Under the pieces are notes generated by a model. That model worked only from the letters and a program-made list of their open reading frames with translations, ran no database searches and was not told where the DNA came from. From the NCBI GenBank assembly GCA_013399015.1, contig VWZX01009004.1, forward strand, positions 62,001 to 126,000: DNA of 64,000 bases, in the 5' to 3' direction. Source of the stretch: Galbula dea (taxonomy: Eukaryota; Chordata; Aves; Piciformes; Galbulidae). How positions within the stretch are numbered: position 1 is the stretch's first letter; each line of letters opens with the position of its first letter. The position numbers and the translations under genes were made by a program. Positions 63,172 to 64,000 of the stretch are shown one piece after another.

Positions 63172-64000
63172 CTGTAAATACAAGGGTTAAGAAAAAGTTT
63201 GGAGTCTTCAACACGCTTACAAGCTTGTACCTCTGTACAGCCTATTGTATTTGATGGTGAACTTGAAAAATACTTTGAAATCTAATGGATAGGATGAAAT
63301 TCTAGGTCTACAAAAGCCAATAATAAAACTTCCATTGAATTAACAGTGTCAAGATTTCAACCACAGAGCTTTGGAATAAATGACATGTTCACATAAAATC
63401 ACAGATATTAAATTATGGGTACGTGATGGATATTTTTGCTGATTTAATTAACATGTAATCAAAGAATGCTTAATTTAGTAAGATGACATACTCCTAGTAG
63501 AGGGCTGCTTAAAAATATATCAAGCTGGTCAGAATTTTAAATGAATAAAAAGATGTTTCCAGTATTCTCTAAAACTAAAAGACTTTTTTCACCCATTATT
63601 GTCTATCAGACATGAAAAGAACATGCAATTATGGGGTTTTTTCCCCTCTAATTAAGAAATCTGAAACAGAAGCCATTTCCAGTGGCTACCTGTGCCTTTA
63701 GTAGGTCAACACAATCAATGACTTCTTAAAGTAAGAAGCTATCCCTGTATGTAAATAGATTTTTTTCCCCTAAACACTCCTAAAAACTTCTCAGGGCCCT
63801 GAGGCTTGGATCAGTCATTCCCTGAGCAGCCTCACTTGGGGTCTCCTCTCACACCTTCTGCCTAGGGGCCCAGAAGTCCTGGAGTCCCAGTTAAACTCTG
63901 ACACAAGCCTTAAATCCCTGCTTGAGCTATGGTATTTGTGTGCTGATCTTCAGTTTTGTTTCCTAGATGGATCTTGGACCTGTGTTGTAGCCTTGTCTCA
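63172..64000 (-). other. Partial intron upstream of exon w1
   Basis: No exon found here. The last 200 bp (63790-64000) are GC-richer and resemble an interspersed repeat that runs off the window. The exon preceding w1 should lie beyond 64000 and end in phase 0. Confidence 0.55.

Overview
This window is vertebrate nuclear DNA and almost certainly from a bird. Several CR1 LINE pieces are present, one ending in the avian-type tandem ATTCTGTG tail (54583-54606). There are also two ERVL-like solo LTRs. The sequence is AT-rich and intron-dominated, and nothing prokaryotic was found. I cannot name the species.

The window is filled by one protein-coding gene on the minus strand. I assembled 44 coding exons by hand, from 63171 (most 5') down to the stop codon at 151-153. 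Every junction is GT-AG and every exon-exon phase agrees. The total of 6,348 nt gives exactly 2,115 codons plus a stop. The product looks like the C-terminal two-thirds of CFAP54 (FAP54), a very large, mostly helical protein of the C1d projection of the ciliary central apparatus. In other vertebrates CFAP54 is about 3,100 residues. The missing N-terminal third, the promoter and the 5' UTR must lie beyond 64000, and the 3' UTR runs off the low end at position 1. The CFAP54 identity rests on remembered family features (size, exon count, recognisable motifs), not on a search.

Layout from 5' to 3' of the gene: exons w1-w8 (63.2-52.3 kb) are short exons separated by 1-2 kb introns, with an old CR1 (58.1-58.7 kb) and a young CR1 with an open ORF (53.9-54.6 kb). 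Exons w9-w19 (51.1-42.0 kb) form the densest coding stretch and carry the most recognisable motifs. Exons w20-w28 (40.5-24.3 kb) are sparse, with a CR1 reverse-transcriptase fragment and a CR1 tail on either side of exon w26, and a degenerate GC-rich repeat near 34 kb. Exons w29-w36 (23.5-14.3 kb) are again dense, with solo LTR B (17.8-18.4 kb), a G/T-rich tract beside exon w35 and a sense-oriented CR1 (15.1-15.65 kb). Exons w37-w44 (13.6-0.15 kb) end the gene, with solo LTR A (10.19-10.77 kb) only 58 bp upstream of exon w39.

I saw no RNA gene, no second protein-coding gene and no novel multi-gene system. The best secondary signals are the two solo LTRs with perfect, different 5-bp target-site duplications, and three transposable elements sitting within about 60 bp of splice acceptors.
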